Shown in pieces: positions 10,796 through 22,474 of a stretch of DNA of 64,000 bases; the stretch's first letter is position 1; every line of letters begins with the position of its first letter. Origin of the DNA: Hybos culiciformis (Eukaryota > Arthropoda > Insecta > Diptera > Hybotidae); contig OZ023274.1 of the NCBI GenBank assembly GCA_964007475.1, positions 37,193,860-37,257,859 of the forward strand. Reading direction: 5' to 3'. A program made the position numbers and the translations under genes. The notes beneath the pieces are model-generated. The model saw nothing but the letters and a program-made list of their open reading frames with translations. It made no database searches and had not been told where the DNA came from.

Positions 10796-11849
10796 ATAGT
10801 ACTATTGATTACTATTAAGTACCAATAGTACTATTAAGAATAAAAGGTATTCAGCCAAATTATTGATGCCGAAATAGTAATAGAATTAAAGATCGTTATA
10901 CCTATATTAGTTTTATTTTAGTAGATATTCTTTAATTTTTTTTTTCTTAATGGTTTCTTGAAACCTCTTATTAAGTAATTAACAAAAAGATAAATTTATT
11001 TGGATCATCTCTACGAGTATATAATTTAATGTACCAATGCATTCTGTATAATTTTTTTACTTCCTTATATTTACTATTTATGAAATCATTAATTAGTTCA
11101 TTTTATGCTCTTAATCACAGCAAACATAAATATTAGTTTATTTGAATAGTTATGACCACACAATTGTTGTTAATATACCTTTAAATGATCCTAGATAATG
11201 GAGCCAATAATGATGACCACACATTTATTCTGCAATTCATCATCTTTAATTTATCAATCAGACAGTCTATGATCAAACATTTAAAAAAAAATCTATCCAA
11301 AAATTTAAAATGAAAATTTAGAAATTCATGATGTATAATATGTACGTATGTTATATTTTATTGAAGAAACTTTGTAGGCCGTGCCCATGCCTGTATTTGT
11401 ATATATATGTTTTCACTATGATTGTATTGTTTATTATACATATATGTACATAGTAGGATTTTGAAAGATAATAATGGGTTATTTCATACCAATTACTTTA
11501 TGTTAATAGATTTTCTTTCTATTTATGATAATTACAGACTATTTGAACGATTTTTGATTTTTATTAATTTGGAACTAAAAATAAGTTTTTTTTTGAAATT
11601 TTAATTACAATTCCATCATTTAATCTTTAATGTGTCTAGGTTAATTTCTTTGAGAGTGCCCATTATTGATTTTACCAATGCCATTGATAATAAGAATATT
11701 TAAATTCTTTCATAAATTTATTGATTTATAACTAATCATAATTATATAAATACATCGTACATAAAATAAGAAATTCATCACAATCTTTTTTAACTTCGAA
11801 TCGATTTAATCTTAACATATAAAATTGATAATTAAAATATAAAGTGTCC
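10796..11849. other. Intergenic DNA, nothing supported
   Basis: AT-rich sequence with many stop codons in all frames. A 60-codon open frame at 11422-11604 is low-complexity and not gene-like. Confidence 0.5.
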
Positions 11850-12304
11850 TTTTGAAGCAAAACGATTTTGCTTAGGGTTCACTTAAGGTTTTGAACCGTC
11901 AGGTGGAGTTGTTATCCGCAACAACAGCGAAGTATTTGAGTAAACGTCTCCAAACTTCTAACATAAATATTATTAAGGCCCACGCTTAGGCTTGGAAAAT
12001 CGCGAAAATTATAAGTTAAAATTAAATTCAATCCTTCCAATCTGATCGGGACGAAATTCGCGACAAAATCGGCGAAAAAAAACCAAATTAATGTAAAGCT
12101 TTTCGAGTACATGCCAGGTAACAAAGAATATCTCTCCATTATATTCGAGTGCGACTAACCATCTAAAAGCGTGAAAATTTTAATCGAAAATAAATTCATA
12201 CCCAATCACGACTAATCTGCGAAAATTACGAAAAACTGCGAAAATTTATAAAATAATAAAAAAATATTTATATGGCAAAACAAGAGTTTGCCGGGACAGC
12301 AAGT
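11850..12304 (+). mobile_element. Helitron-like non-autonomous element remnant
   Basis: The right end has a short hairpin (GGCAAAAC at 12274, loop AAGA, GTTTGCC at 12286-12292), then GGGACAGCAAGT ending at 12304. A hairpin about 10 bases before a CTRR-T end is the Helitron 3' signature; here the end reads CAAG, one base off CTAG. A second hairpin (AAGCAAAA/TTTTGCTT) lies at 11856-11874. The body is richer in CG dinucleotides than its flanks. The 5' edge is not defined. The 75-codon minus-strand frame at 11912-12139 is taken as chance. Confidence 0.35.
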
Positions 12305-15300
12305 AATATAATAGAAAAATCAAATTATGTGCGTGTAGTTTAGGTTGATGTTTCAAACGATATTCAAACTGCAAAGGCGCAGGCGGGATCCTACAATATT
12401 ATAACTAGTAGTTTAAATGAAAAATAAATGTAATTTAAATGAAAAATAAATGTACATACTGTATAATTTCTAGTTAAACATTATTTCGGACTTGACTTGC
12501 AAATCGAAAATTTGAATATCTGTATTTCTAATGTTTTATGAAATATGAAACCGGTGAACTAAAAAGATTCAGTTTACTATAATTGAACAATTGAAGTTAT
12601 TAAATGTTAAATTATTCCTTGAATAAATACTTAGCATTAAACTTTAGTAATGTCAAATCAAAGTTATGAATATATGATTTGAATTTACATACATTTACCC
12701 ATAAGCATAACTAGGTTAATCCGAAAGAATTTTTTCTAATTTCACTAAACTATACTTAAACTATAAGAAGTGTGTGCGTATATAAATTTTTTTTTTATTT
12801 TTTTTTCTAAGAATGTGTTAATTTTAGTATGATTTTCGCACATCGCAATTAGAATGTACATTCGGGATCATAAGATGAATAAATTAACCTGTTAAAAATG
12901 TATTGAAATTTTTCAATGCATAAAAATACAATTTTAATATTAATCCACTAATAATTAAATTAAACAAAATTATTGTAATTGAAAAACCATCACGACTTTT
13001 TATCTTCGTCAAAACCAGAAAGATGTTAATTAGAAAATTAAATATTTATTAATTGCTTGATTTACATTTTATAAAATTGTGTGGATAATGTTCACAATAA
13101 TATTTATGTTAGGTATTATATATTTACATTTACATGGTGTTAAAACATGGTTATATATATTAGTTTCGAAATAAATACCATTATATGCTTTATGTAAATT
13201 TTTGTAAAACTCAGTTCAACTCCAATATTTCTTTAAACAATGTTCAATAATTATAATTTTGAAAATCGATGTAAATATTCTTACATTATAGGGATATTTT
13301 CATAAAAACTGAACCTATAATATTAAAATAGTTATAGTGTGTATAATAAATTAGACAAACCATTAGTTTATTCATTAAGAATTTATGTTCTATTATATTT
13401 TATGTTATACTATTTATCAAATAATATTGTTTAAATTTAAAGTGAAAACTCCCAACTCGAGCTGAAATGGATAAACATTGTAATCAGAAAATTGATTTTA
13501 TACTATAAATTCTAATATTTGATGAAATTTTGATGAAAATAAATTGGCGTTTATAACATTCAATTAGTGCAAAGCTTGACATGTTTCACAGAATTCTTTC
13601 AATCTTTTCTTATATGAGAATATCTTATATTTACCTCATATTTAAGTTGATAACACTGTCATTGTCGTATGTAATTTTTAGAAATCTTCAATTTTGTTTA
13701 CTAATTTAGAACTCATTACCAATTCATTTTGGAAGTGCTAAACAGTTTTCCATTTTACTCCTGTACATAATGCATTTTTAAATTTATCACAATCTGTTAT
13801 GTCAATGTCATATAATTATACGGAAGCTTAACATAAAAATAATATAACTATAATGAAACATCATGAACTACATTCAAGTTAAATCACCCATATTAGATAG
13901 TAAACAATAAATTATACGTAGTTTACATATACCTAGTATATTCTGTATTATAATTTATAACATATATACCAAAATTTAGATCTTAAAATTAAAAACATTA
14001 CAAGTGTTAATCTCAATATGGTGTCATATTTTTGGTATTTCATATGTATACATAGACATATAAATAAAAAAAAAAGATATTTATTTAGGTGAATTATAAG
14101 CCACTAAGAAAAGTTAATTATGATACACACATATTTATTATGATACACATTACACAACTTGATATAAGCAGCCCCAAACAGGAGTACTATAATAATTCGT
14201 TACCCCTTTTACTCAGACATCTGTATGCCAAAATTTTACTTATACTTTCATAATTCATAAACTCTTTAATTCAGGATTCCAAATTTATTTAAAAATTATT
14301 GAGAGTATTTAACTTATTTATTCAAGCACAATATTATCAAAGAAAAAATATTGAAACTTGAAGAAAAATTACCCGAATTTTTTAAGCTCTATGCATTACT
14401 TCACTGAAGATAATAAACTTATGTGCCTTCTTTTTTTTAAAGGTATTTATTTTCTATGATCCTTGTCGTTATAGAAGTTATTCATTTACAGTAAAAAACG
14501 AACTTGAAACTTATGAATAAGTTCAGATTAGGAAACTGGAAATGTTTAGGAAAATGTTTCAGATAGTTAACTTTAAAAGCTTTTCCAAAAATTCAGTGGT
14601 GAACTTACGAGTATATTTTTGATAGTACCTGTAAATCGTTTCATTTTTTCAGAAAAAAAATTTCTAGGATTGTGACATTTGACGCAATTCTCAGCTGCTG
14701 ACTGCTGAATCATTTAATTAAAAAAATTTGTTTTTTTTTAACTAACTCTAATCTCTAAGGTAGTTGAGATTTTATCACTGCATGTTTTTTAATCATTTTC
14801 CTTGTTTATTTTTTTTTAATTATAAATAAAAACACAAAAAATCTTGTATGTTAGAAATGTTAAAGGCATGTAATTGATATGTATTTCATCTTATTAATTT
14901 TTCATATTTTTAAAATGATAAAGGATCTTGTCAGTTTTATTTGTTTTTTTTTGTTTTTTTTTTTTTTTTTCATATTTTAACATCTCATACGGAGTTACTA
15001 TGTTATAAGAATAACCTTTTTTAATGAAGCAACATTACTATAAAGATTATTATCAAATTTTTCACCTGCTTTTTTGGATGAAACCAAAATATTATTACTG
15101 AAAAATCAAATTTATGGGAAAATACACAATAATTTTAATTTTAAGGATCAAGGATACAACGCGATTTATTTAAAAAACTTTGACGCGGAAAATATATTTT
15201 TTTTTATATTTCACCAATGAAAATATTCTACATCAATATATTTTCTGGAAGATACTAGACTTTTGGTCATCATTTGACATATTCGACACGATTTTGGTCC

Positions 15301-16682
15301 TCGTTAAACTTTCGAACTTTTTCTTTTTTTTTAGCCCAAAGTTTCAAATCTTATTCATATTAAAAAAAACATTAATCTTCAGTTAGAAAATTAAACCAAA
15401 ATAATTAATTTATTGAAATAACGAACATTCAGCTTTACCGTCGATTGTAATTTCGAAATTTTTGCCTATTCGTACCGATTGAGCTAATGATGTAGTATCA
15501 ATTCAAAGAGGTAATAAATTTTGTATTAAATTAAAATATTAAAATACAATTTTAATTAATTGAAAGAAATTATTAATGCCAATCTTTTTGCATTACTTTC
15601 GATTTCAATGTTCATCTTATAATATATAGAAATAATTTCCCATGAACTTGATACAATACACGTTGTTGACTTGAAAAAAGAAATAAATAGGCGCGGTTTT
15701 TCGTTTTTTATTAAATGTTCAAAAAAAATTTCAAAGAGTTTTTTTTATTTTTCAGTTGCAACCCATAATTTTAAAGAATTTTCCTTGACACCTAAAATGG
15801 GATGGACATAATATAAATATCGTGGTGGTCTTTCTGCAAAAATTTAATATTTATTATTTTTGAATTTTTAATTAATGTATACACGTTTAGGAAAAGAATT
15901 ATTAATTGTTTTTTTTTTGTTGTTTCAATGTAAAGTTCTCATCGACCACCTTGAAATATAGTATGGGGCCTAATACTATAATGATAGTAAAATTCTTCTA
16001 AAAACATTGGATTATTATAGTCTAAGTATATTTAAATAAAATCAGGGCTTTTAAAATATGAGTCCTTGTTGCTAATATCGTTTGTTTTTATATTTATTTT
16101 ATTTTCTCGATATATAGGATTTTTCTTTTGCATGAAATGATGGCAATTTTGAACATCTTGTTAGCTATTATACTTGAATTACGAATATTGAATTATAAAT
16201 ATTTTTAGTTAGTAATAAGTATAATTTAAATCAAAAGTTTTTTGGGTCATATTTCCATTCATTTGCTCCGCACGTAAATTAAAACTCGGAAAATACTACC
16301 AAAATTTTAGTTCGAAAAATTTTTGCTCTCATTATTTATTTAGCATTTATTTATTTCAAATTTGTTTTGCGCGCAGCGCCGGTGTATTTTCAAAATGATT
16401 CATGAATATTTTAAATATTTTAAATTAAATTTTACATTTTATTTTTCAATAAATAAAAAGCATTATCTTTTTGGGTGGTACCAGCATAAAAAAAATTGTG
16501 ATTTGTGAAAAAAAAAAAAAAAAACAAACAATTTCGATAACTATTGATAAAAAAAAATATTTATAAAAAAAAAAAATGTAAGGTATATATTTATTACTTT
16601 ATAAATTTTACAACAAACCAAAGAACAAAAATATTATGTTTTTTTTTTTTTAACTCATATGTGTTTAACCTGCATATATTAA
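12305..16682. other. Intergenic DNA, nothing supported
   Basis: AT-rich DNA with homopolymer runs and no convincing exon, RNA gene or intact element. A short G/C-rich spot (GCGCGCAGCGCCGGTG) lies at about 16370-16385. Confidence 0.5.
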
Positions 16683-16797
16683 GTAGGTACCAAAATCAAA
16701 AAAAAAAAAAAAAATTATTTCGGGGCGCCATGTCAAAGAATTCACAAAAAACAATATTTATAAATGAAAAATATTGTATATATTATAAATTACAATA

Positions 16798-16815
16798 TTG
16801 GCGCCCAATGTGGGG
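16798..16815 (+). other. tRNA-Lys-type retroelement primer-binding-site-like sequence
   Basis: TTGGCGCCCAATGTGGGG differs at one position within its core from the first 17 bases of the primer-binding site complementary to the 3' end of tRNA-Lys (TGGCGCCCAACGTGGGG). A related G/C island (GGGGCGCCATGT) sits about 75 bp upstream. No long terminal repeats, gag or pol frames are visible nearby, so at most this is a relic of an LTR retroelement leader. Confidence 0.3.
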
Positions 16816-16843
16816 TAACGTGATGAAAAAAGAATTTCTTTAA

Positions 16844-19300
16844 CAAGTTGATTGTGGATCTTTGAATTTAATAAAAAAAAATTCTGCTAATAATTTTTAT
16901 ATTAACTCAGTGTACTTAAGATTCGTGTTATCGATATTGAATCTCTTAAGATAAATATTCTGTATTTTTATATAATATACGAAATATATACAAACTATAT
17001 AGAATAGTTTTTTATTATTTTTTTTCCTTTAATATATTTAGTAAAAATATTAATATTCCTTGCATAAGCATAAGCACAACAGGTTTGAGTATTATCTTTC
17101 ATTCCGGTTTTTTAATTTTTGTGATTGGTTATTAATCAAGAAGGAAATTTAAAAAGTAATAATTATTATCTTTAGTGGTAACGGTCCAGAATGAACTAAG
17201 CCTAAAGCTTCTACAACCACATTTCATAATAATGTAATGTCCCATCCCATATATTCAATAATTCAATCTTAATGTCTTTCAGTTCATCGTAAATTAAATA
17301 ATAATTAAAAATTATTTTAAAAAATCGGTCAATTCTCGTTCTGCCAATTGTTCTTTAAATTAATTTTTTTCACCAGAATGCGAATAATTCTAATATTTCT
17401 CTTTAGGTAACTAAAATTAAAGATTTTAAGTTTACTCACTACCTTAATTTCAAATTAAAAATATAAACATTGTAATATTATAATAGTAAACATAAAAGTA
17501 TAATTTCAGTCACATGTATTTTAATAAATCTTTTATTATCAATTAGCTAAAAACGATCGAAGTTTTAAAATTTTACTATCATAGTAAATTATTTAATTTC
17601 AGTTCTTAGAAGAGAGTAAAATTGAATTAGGAAAAAGTATTAAATATAAGTATACCTAATGTACCTACTATTATTAGTATAAAATGGAACATTGTTTTCT
17701 AGAAATTAATGGTTTTTTAGACTGGGTCGTAAAATTTAGTATATAGGTACTTGCTTTAATAACGAAAATCTAATTCTGACAATACATTGACTACTTAAAA
17801 AAACTGCAATGCAAATGTATGACCTGAGACCATACAATCTAGGAATACAGTTTTACAGATCACAGAACTTTCGAGTCATAATATTTTTTTTCTGTGAGCC
17901 CTGCGATTTTATTTTCATTCGCCTATCCTTATTTTGAAAATTTTCAAAAGTTTCAAGTATAAATTTGAAAAGGGAAAATCTAAAATGAATAGGTATACTT
18001 ATTTGGTATTTTAGCAATCTCAAACAATGAGAGGCTTAAATATGCTGTTACTTACTAAACGAATAAAAACGAATTCATGAATGAAGGTTTGAAATTGAAA
18101 GAAAAATTGAAGGGTCCAACAATTTGTTTAATTATGTACACTACGTTCATCAAATGGGTATTACTACCACATAAGCTTAGGTACATACTTCCAAATATTT
18201 TGTTATGTCGGCATTTAAATGAATTTATTTTTTATTAAATTTAAACCGAATACCATCACTTTTTTTATCTGACACTTTGTATGTTTTTTTAGCTATTATA
18301 TAGTGATACAACCTGCTAAAGAGGTCCAATCTAAATACATATACCTATATTAAAATGTTGTATGCAAAAAAAAAAAAAACTTATGCAAAAAAAACTTACA
18401 AATAAAATATTACGGCAAACTGTAGGCGGTCTTACATGTCATTTTATCGGCAGCTTTTGTAGTCAAATTAAATTCGCACACGGTATCTTTTATGTTTTAA
18501 TGTGAATTTTTCATTCAATATTACAAAAAAACTAATCTTGTTGTAAAATTAATACGACATATTGTGTCCTAAATTATAATGATACAAGTTTTCCGCTGTT
18601 CAATTTGATTTCAATATGTAGTATAAATTTGTAATAAACATCAGATGTCTTGTTTTTTTCTGTTATATACGTACATACATTTTTGTAAGTATGTAATTAA
18701 TTATGTATGTATTGTATATAAATTTCAATATTTTGGCATTGTAAAAAGGATCTTAAGGAATATAATGTTTGAAAGAAAAAAATCGCCGCGACGGTTGCTC
18801 ATGCGAATAAAAAGAGTTAATAAAATATATAAAAAAACTTTTAAAAAAGAAGTCATTCGTAAAGTTTACATTAATAAACTTACATAATCATAAAATTGAC
18901 TCTATTGTCAAAACAGATAAAGACACAACATATGTATAACTCATCGCAATATCGGTTCTAAAAAACTGTATGCTAAAAGTTGAAAATGTGTCTTTAAACT
19001 TTTTGCTTTAACGTCAGTTTAGAATAATATAAGTTTATTGTGAATTAATGTTACTATTTTGCTTCAATAGAAAAACAAAATAATGATTTAAAGTTATGAG
19101 ATAGTCTACGTACTTTCTATCAAAAGGAACATAACTTTTAATTATCTTTTACATCAAATTCAAAATTTAAAGATATGACTGAATAAAAGAATTTTTTTTT
19201 TAATAATATTTAATATTTTTACGACACGAAGATAAAATCTTGTAGAACTTTTCTTCATGTTATTCTAAGATTAAGTTAATTTGTGATTCACTATGGTAGT
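16844..19300. other. Intergenic DNA, nothing supported
   Basis: No gene recognised. TAGGTA/TACCTA words recur at about 17640-18350. A Lys/Arg-rich frame at 18645-18887 is likely chance. Confidence 0.45.
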
Positions 19301-19530
19301 AAAAGACAACTTACTTACTTACGTTTTGAAACGTTTGTAGGGTAATATTGTGATTTTTGAAATTAAGTTAGTCCATATTTTATAAAAAGACAACCTTCTT
19401 ACTTATCTTTTGAAACGTTTCTAGGGTAATATTGTGATTTTTTAAATTTAGTTAGGCCATATTTTATAAGTAAAGGACAAAATCATATATTTACTTAACG
19501 TAAAGGACAAAATCATAGATTTACTAAATG
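19301..19530. repeat. 84-bp tandem duplication plus a 30-bp duplication
   Basis: Two copies of an 84-bp unit run 19301-19384 and 19385-19468, both holding AAAAGACAAC, TTTTGAAACGTTT and TAGGGTAATATTGTGATTTT. They are followed by two copies of TAAAGGACAAAATCATA at 19471 and 19501. The copies differ by a few substitutions. Confidence 0.85.
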
Positions 19531-20939
19531 CCCACATCAAAGTGAAGTGACATAAAGTAAATATGTATAATAAAATGCCTTATTTAAAAATACACCGTAA
19601 AATAAATTAACTGTAAGACCTATCTTCTTTATTTTATGCTTCTACTCGGAAAAAACGTGATATGTATTAGATATGAAGTTAATGAAGTTAAGGATCATTT
19701 GCGAAAAAACGAGATTGGTTTCAGGTTTTAGAGCTTAAACGTAAAATACTGATATTATGTGCATTATGTGTTAAAATAAATATGCAACATAAAACAAGTA
19801 CTTTATGTCACTTTAATGTGAAGAATATGAGGTAAATTTATCTAACGTCCCACCATAGCATTTTATATAATAAATTTAACTTTGTTTATAGTGAAAAAGT
19901 AGAAATTAAACTTAACCTTACGTGCTAGTTATAAGCGTTAGACCCAGACTATCAAGATCAGGGCCGGTCCTGCTATATGTGCATGATGTGCACTTGCACA
20001 GGGCGCCTAACGAATAGGGCGCCAAGCGATTTGTAGTCAAGGACATGCAAATCCATTCGAAATTGACTACTGTGCTACTGTTCACAAAAAAACTCTACCC
20101 AGAAAAAAATCAACACAGTATACAATTTTTTTTGTATACCGAGATCAAATTGCACATTGTATAATGTGCAAATAAGAATTCAGCACAGAATAAAATCAAC
20201 ATAGTATTTATGTAAATATTTTTTTTGGTTTACACTAGGTAGAAAAAGTCTGCGTACGGGCTCGTTTCTTATTTTTTGTTCAACATGTTCCCAGTTTTTG
20301 ATGTCATTTAAAAGTACTCTAAAAAAGTTTTTTTGTGAAAACATTTTTTTTTTTTTCAAAATTTAAATTTTGAGAAATAATATCAATTTTTTGAACTGTC
20401 TGAGTACAGCCTGTTTCAATGCCGCGTCTCAGAAATTAACTAGTAATCTCATTTGAAAGGCAATTGAATGTAGATACTTTTGCGCCATATAATTTTATCT
20501 GTACACTGACAGAAATTTTTTTTTGAATTCATTTTCGACCAATATATTTTTTTTGCAGAAACAATAATTCTGTTTCAACAACATTGTTTTTTTTCAGAGA
20601 ATGAAAAATATTTTGCCAAAAAAGAGTTTCCCTTGCCTTAAAATTATGTTTATTCCTGCAACAGAATTTATGTTTTGGTAAATAATTTCCTTAATTTTTT
20701 TGTTTTTTTTGTAGATTCTTTGACTGAAATAGAATTAAAATGATGACTTTAATTTACTGGAACAAAATTTTTTTTACAAAAACTATCTATTTTTTTGGTC
20801 AAAAGAATTTAATTCCATAACATTGCGGTAAAAGAAATTATTTTCTCTTAATAAAATTTCTTTTTCCTTAAAAGAGTATTATTTTAAGATTCTTGGAACA
20901 AACTACTGTTAGTTGCAGGAAAAGTATGATCGGTTTCAA

Positions 20940-21020
20940 ATAAAGTATTTGATGTGTGCACACACTGTGTGTGTCAACACATACATTGTGTTCACACTGT
21001 GTGTGCTAATACAAACATTT
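20940..21020. repeat. CA/GT-rich simple repeat in the foldback loop
   Basis: Alternating GTGTGTGCACACACTGTGTG-type sequence with several copies of CACTGTGTGTG. Confidence 0.7.
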
Positions 21021-21090
21021 TTTGGTAAGTGTGTGTAGTTTTAATAGATACCGAATTTATATTTTCTATTTAATACATTGTTGTATATTA

Positions 21091-21311
21091 CTGACATAGC
21101 TCAGTGGAAGACTCTACATCACATTGAACACAAAAGGTTAAGCAACATCTCGTAGTGATAGAACTGAGATGGGTGCCCATATAAACAAATAAAAAAAAAA
21201 CAATATATAAAAAAAAAAACGAAAAAAAAACAAAAACAAAACAAAAAAAAACAAAAAAAAAACAAAAAAAAAACAAAAAAAAAAACAAAAAAAAAAAAAA
21301 AAAAAAAAAAG
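21091..21311 (+). mobile_element. 5S-rRNA-like SINE fragment with A-rich tail
   Basis: GGTTAAGCAACATC (21136-21149) followed after 18 bases by GATGGGTGCCC (21168-21178) mirrors the box A and box C region of 5S rRNA genes (GTTAAGCAACGTC ... GATGGGTGACC), with the usual order and about the usual spacing. A long run of A's with scattered C's follows (21190-21311), as in a retroposed tail. This fits a SINE3-type element with a 5S-derived head. The spot TAGCTCAGTGGAAG at 21097-21110 looks like a tRNA box A and could be an alternative head. It is not a functional 5S gene. The Phe-rich antisense frames over the A-tract are not genes. Confidence 0.45.
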
Positions 21312-21460
21312 CAACAGTAAGTTGATTGTGGCAAAAATATATATTATTGCGGTAATAGTTAGCATGAGTTTGCCACAACCAATAAATTGATTTTCGTAAA
21401 AATATATATTATTACAGTAAACGCTAACGTGAGGTTGCCACAACCATAAGTTGATTTCGG
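21312..21460. repeat. Two tandem ~72-bp units in the foldback loop
   Basis: Two diverged copies sharing AAAAATATATATTATT and a GAGTTTGCCACAACCA-like block, at about 21317-21388 and 21389-21460, with a truncated third start (TAAGTTGATTTCGGCAACCA). Confidence 0.7.
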
Positions 21461-21521
21461 CAACCATCAAATTTCTATTGTTGCATTTTACTATTACGGT
21501 AATAGATCTCTTCTCTCAGTG

Positions 21522-21632
21522 TACGATAAGGGAAAGTGTCAAAAATTATAGCTTAGAACTGCTGAAAAATAGGTTAGAACCGCTTCTTTTTATGATTTTC
21601 AAAATCGATTTTTGACACTTTCACTTATCGTA
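21522..21632. mobile_element. 107-bp MITE inserted in one arm of the foldback element
   Basis: The element 21524-21630 has terminal inverted repeats of about 22 bp: CGATAAGGGAAAGTGTCAAA and CGATAAGTGAAAGTGTCAAA, one mismatch. It is flanked by TA on both sides. The opposite foldback arm holds the empty site (CTGTACACTGACAG at 20500-20512), which shows directly that this piece was inserted after the foldback formed. Confidence 0.85.
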
Positions 21633-21949
21633 CAGATAAAATTATATGGCGCAAAATTATCTACATTCAATTGCCTTTCAAATGGCATTATTAGTTAATT
21701 TTTGAGACGCGGCATTAAAACCGGCTGTACGCAGACTTTTCCAAAAATTGATATTTCTCAAAATTTAAATTTTGATAAAAATTTTTTTTTTACAGATTCC
21801 TTTTAAATGACATCAAAAACTGGGAACATGTGGAACAAAAAATAAGAAAACGAGCCCGTACGCAGACTTTTTCTACCTAGTGTATGTATATTTATTTGAG
21901 GACTAGCACTAGAACTACTGGGAATACCTCGTTAAAAAAAGCGCTAATT

Positions 21950-22372
21950 CAGACTTTGAACTGCTGCTCTTGAGCCGCATGCGGCTCTTAACATAAATTT
22001 ATGCGGCTCCGGAAATCATTTTTTTTTACACTGCATTCGGTTCGAAGAACAATTCTGACAAATTATTTTGTAAAAATAAACATCGAGTTTCAATGACGGA
22101 CGAGAATTGAACAAATCAATTAAGGGTGTCATCATTAAAATTACAATTAATTTTGAAGAATTATATATTTTGAACAATGTATAAAATTCATAATTATAAA
22201 TCAAAATTATGGTTTTATTTAATTTTTAGTATTTTAAAACGGTATATAAATCAAAAATTAAATATATTGATTTTCTTATATACATTTATAATTATTAAAA
22301 AAATTTGCGGCTCTTTAATTTTTGATATTTCTTAAAATTGGCTCGCTTATGTTTCGGGTTGCCCAGGCCTGG
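21950..22372. mobile_element. Second hAT-like fragment
   Basis: The right edge, reverse-complemented, reads CAGGCCTGGGCAACCCG, a typical hAT end. The words GAGCCGCATGCGGCTC and TGCGGCTC occur near both sides, as in hAT subterminal regions. A possible left end at about 21949 (CAGACTTTGAACTGC) is diverged and no clear target duplication is seen. Confidence 0.35.
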
Positions 22373-22474
22373 TCTACCTCAATGGTGACGTGAAAATGAC
22401 TTATACTATGCTTATGGGCGCAATTTTCAAAATCGGCACAGGGCGAATCAGCTAGGTCCGGGCCTGATCAAGAT

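Larger units (their letters stand above)
20231..21884. mobile_element. Foldback element with ~280-bp inverted arms, nested in the hAT element
   Basis: The left arm (20233 to about 20512, starting CACTAGGTAGAAAAAGTCTG) is matched by the reverse complement of the right arm (about 21513-21882, ending CTACCTAGTG). They share blocks such as CGTACGGGCTCGTTT, AACATGTTCCCAG and CAATTGAATGTAGAT. TA flanks both outer edges (20231-20232, 21883-21884), suggesting a TA target as used by Tc1/mariner-type transposases. No coding capacity is seen. Confidence 0.85.
19951..22474. mobile_element. Non-autonomous hAT transposon with 8-bp target duplication
   Basis: The element spans 19959-22466 (2508 bp). Its left end reads CAGGGCCGGTCCTGC and its right end, reverse-complemented, CAGGCCCGGACCTAGC, the usual hAT terminal form beginning CAGGG. 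It is bounded on both sides by ATCAAGAT (19951-19958 and 22467-22474), an exact 8-bp target-site duplication as hAT transposases make. Inside both ends the word GCACAGGGCG recurs (about 19996 and 22436). No transposase frame is visible. The interior is filled by later insertions listed separately. Confidence 0.9.

Noticed and set aside
18645..18887. Basic 80-codon frame
   Set aside because: The last half is Lys/Arg-rich with a brief G/C island, but there is no domain, splice context or start context to support it.
21088..21470. Three overlapping minus-strand open frames rich in Phe
   Set aside because: They are translations of the A-rich SINE tail and contain dozens of consecutive Phe residues; no real protein is implied.
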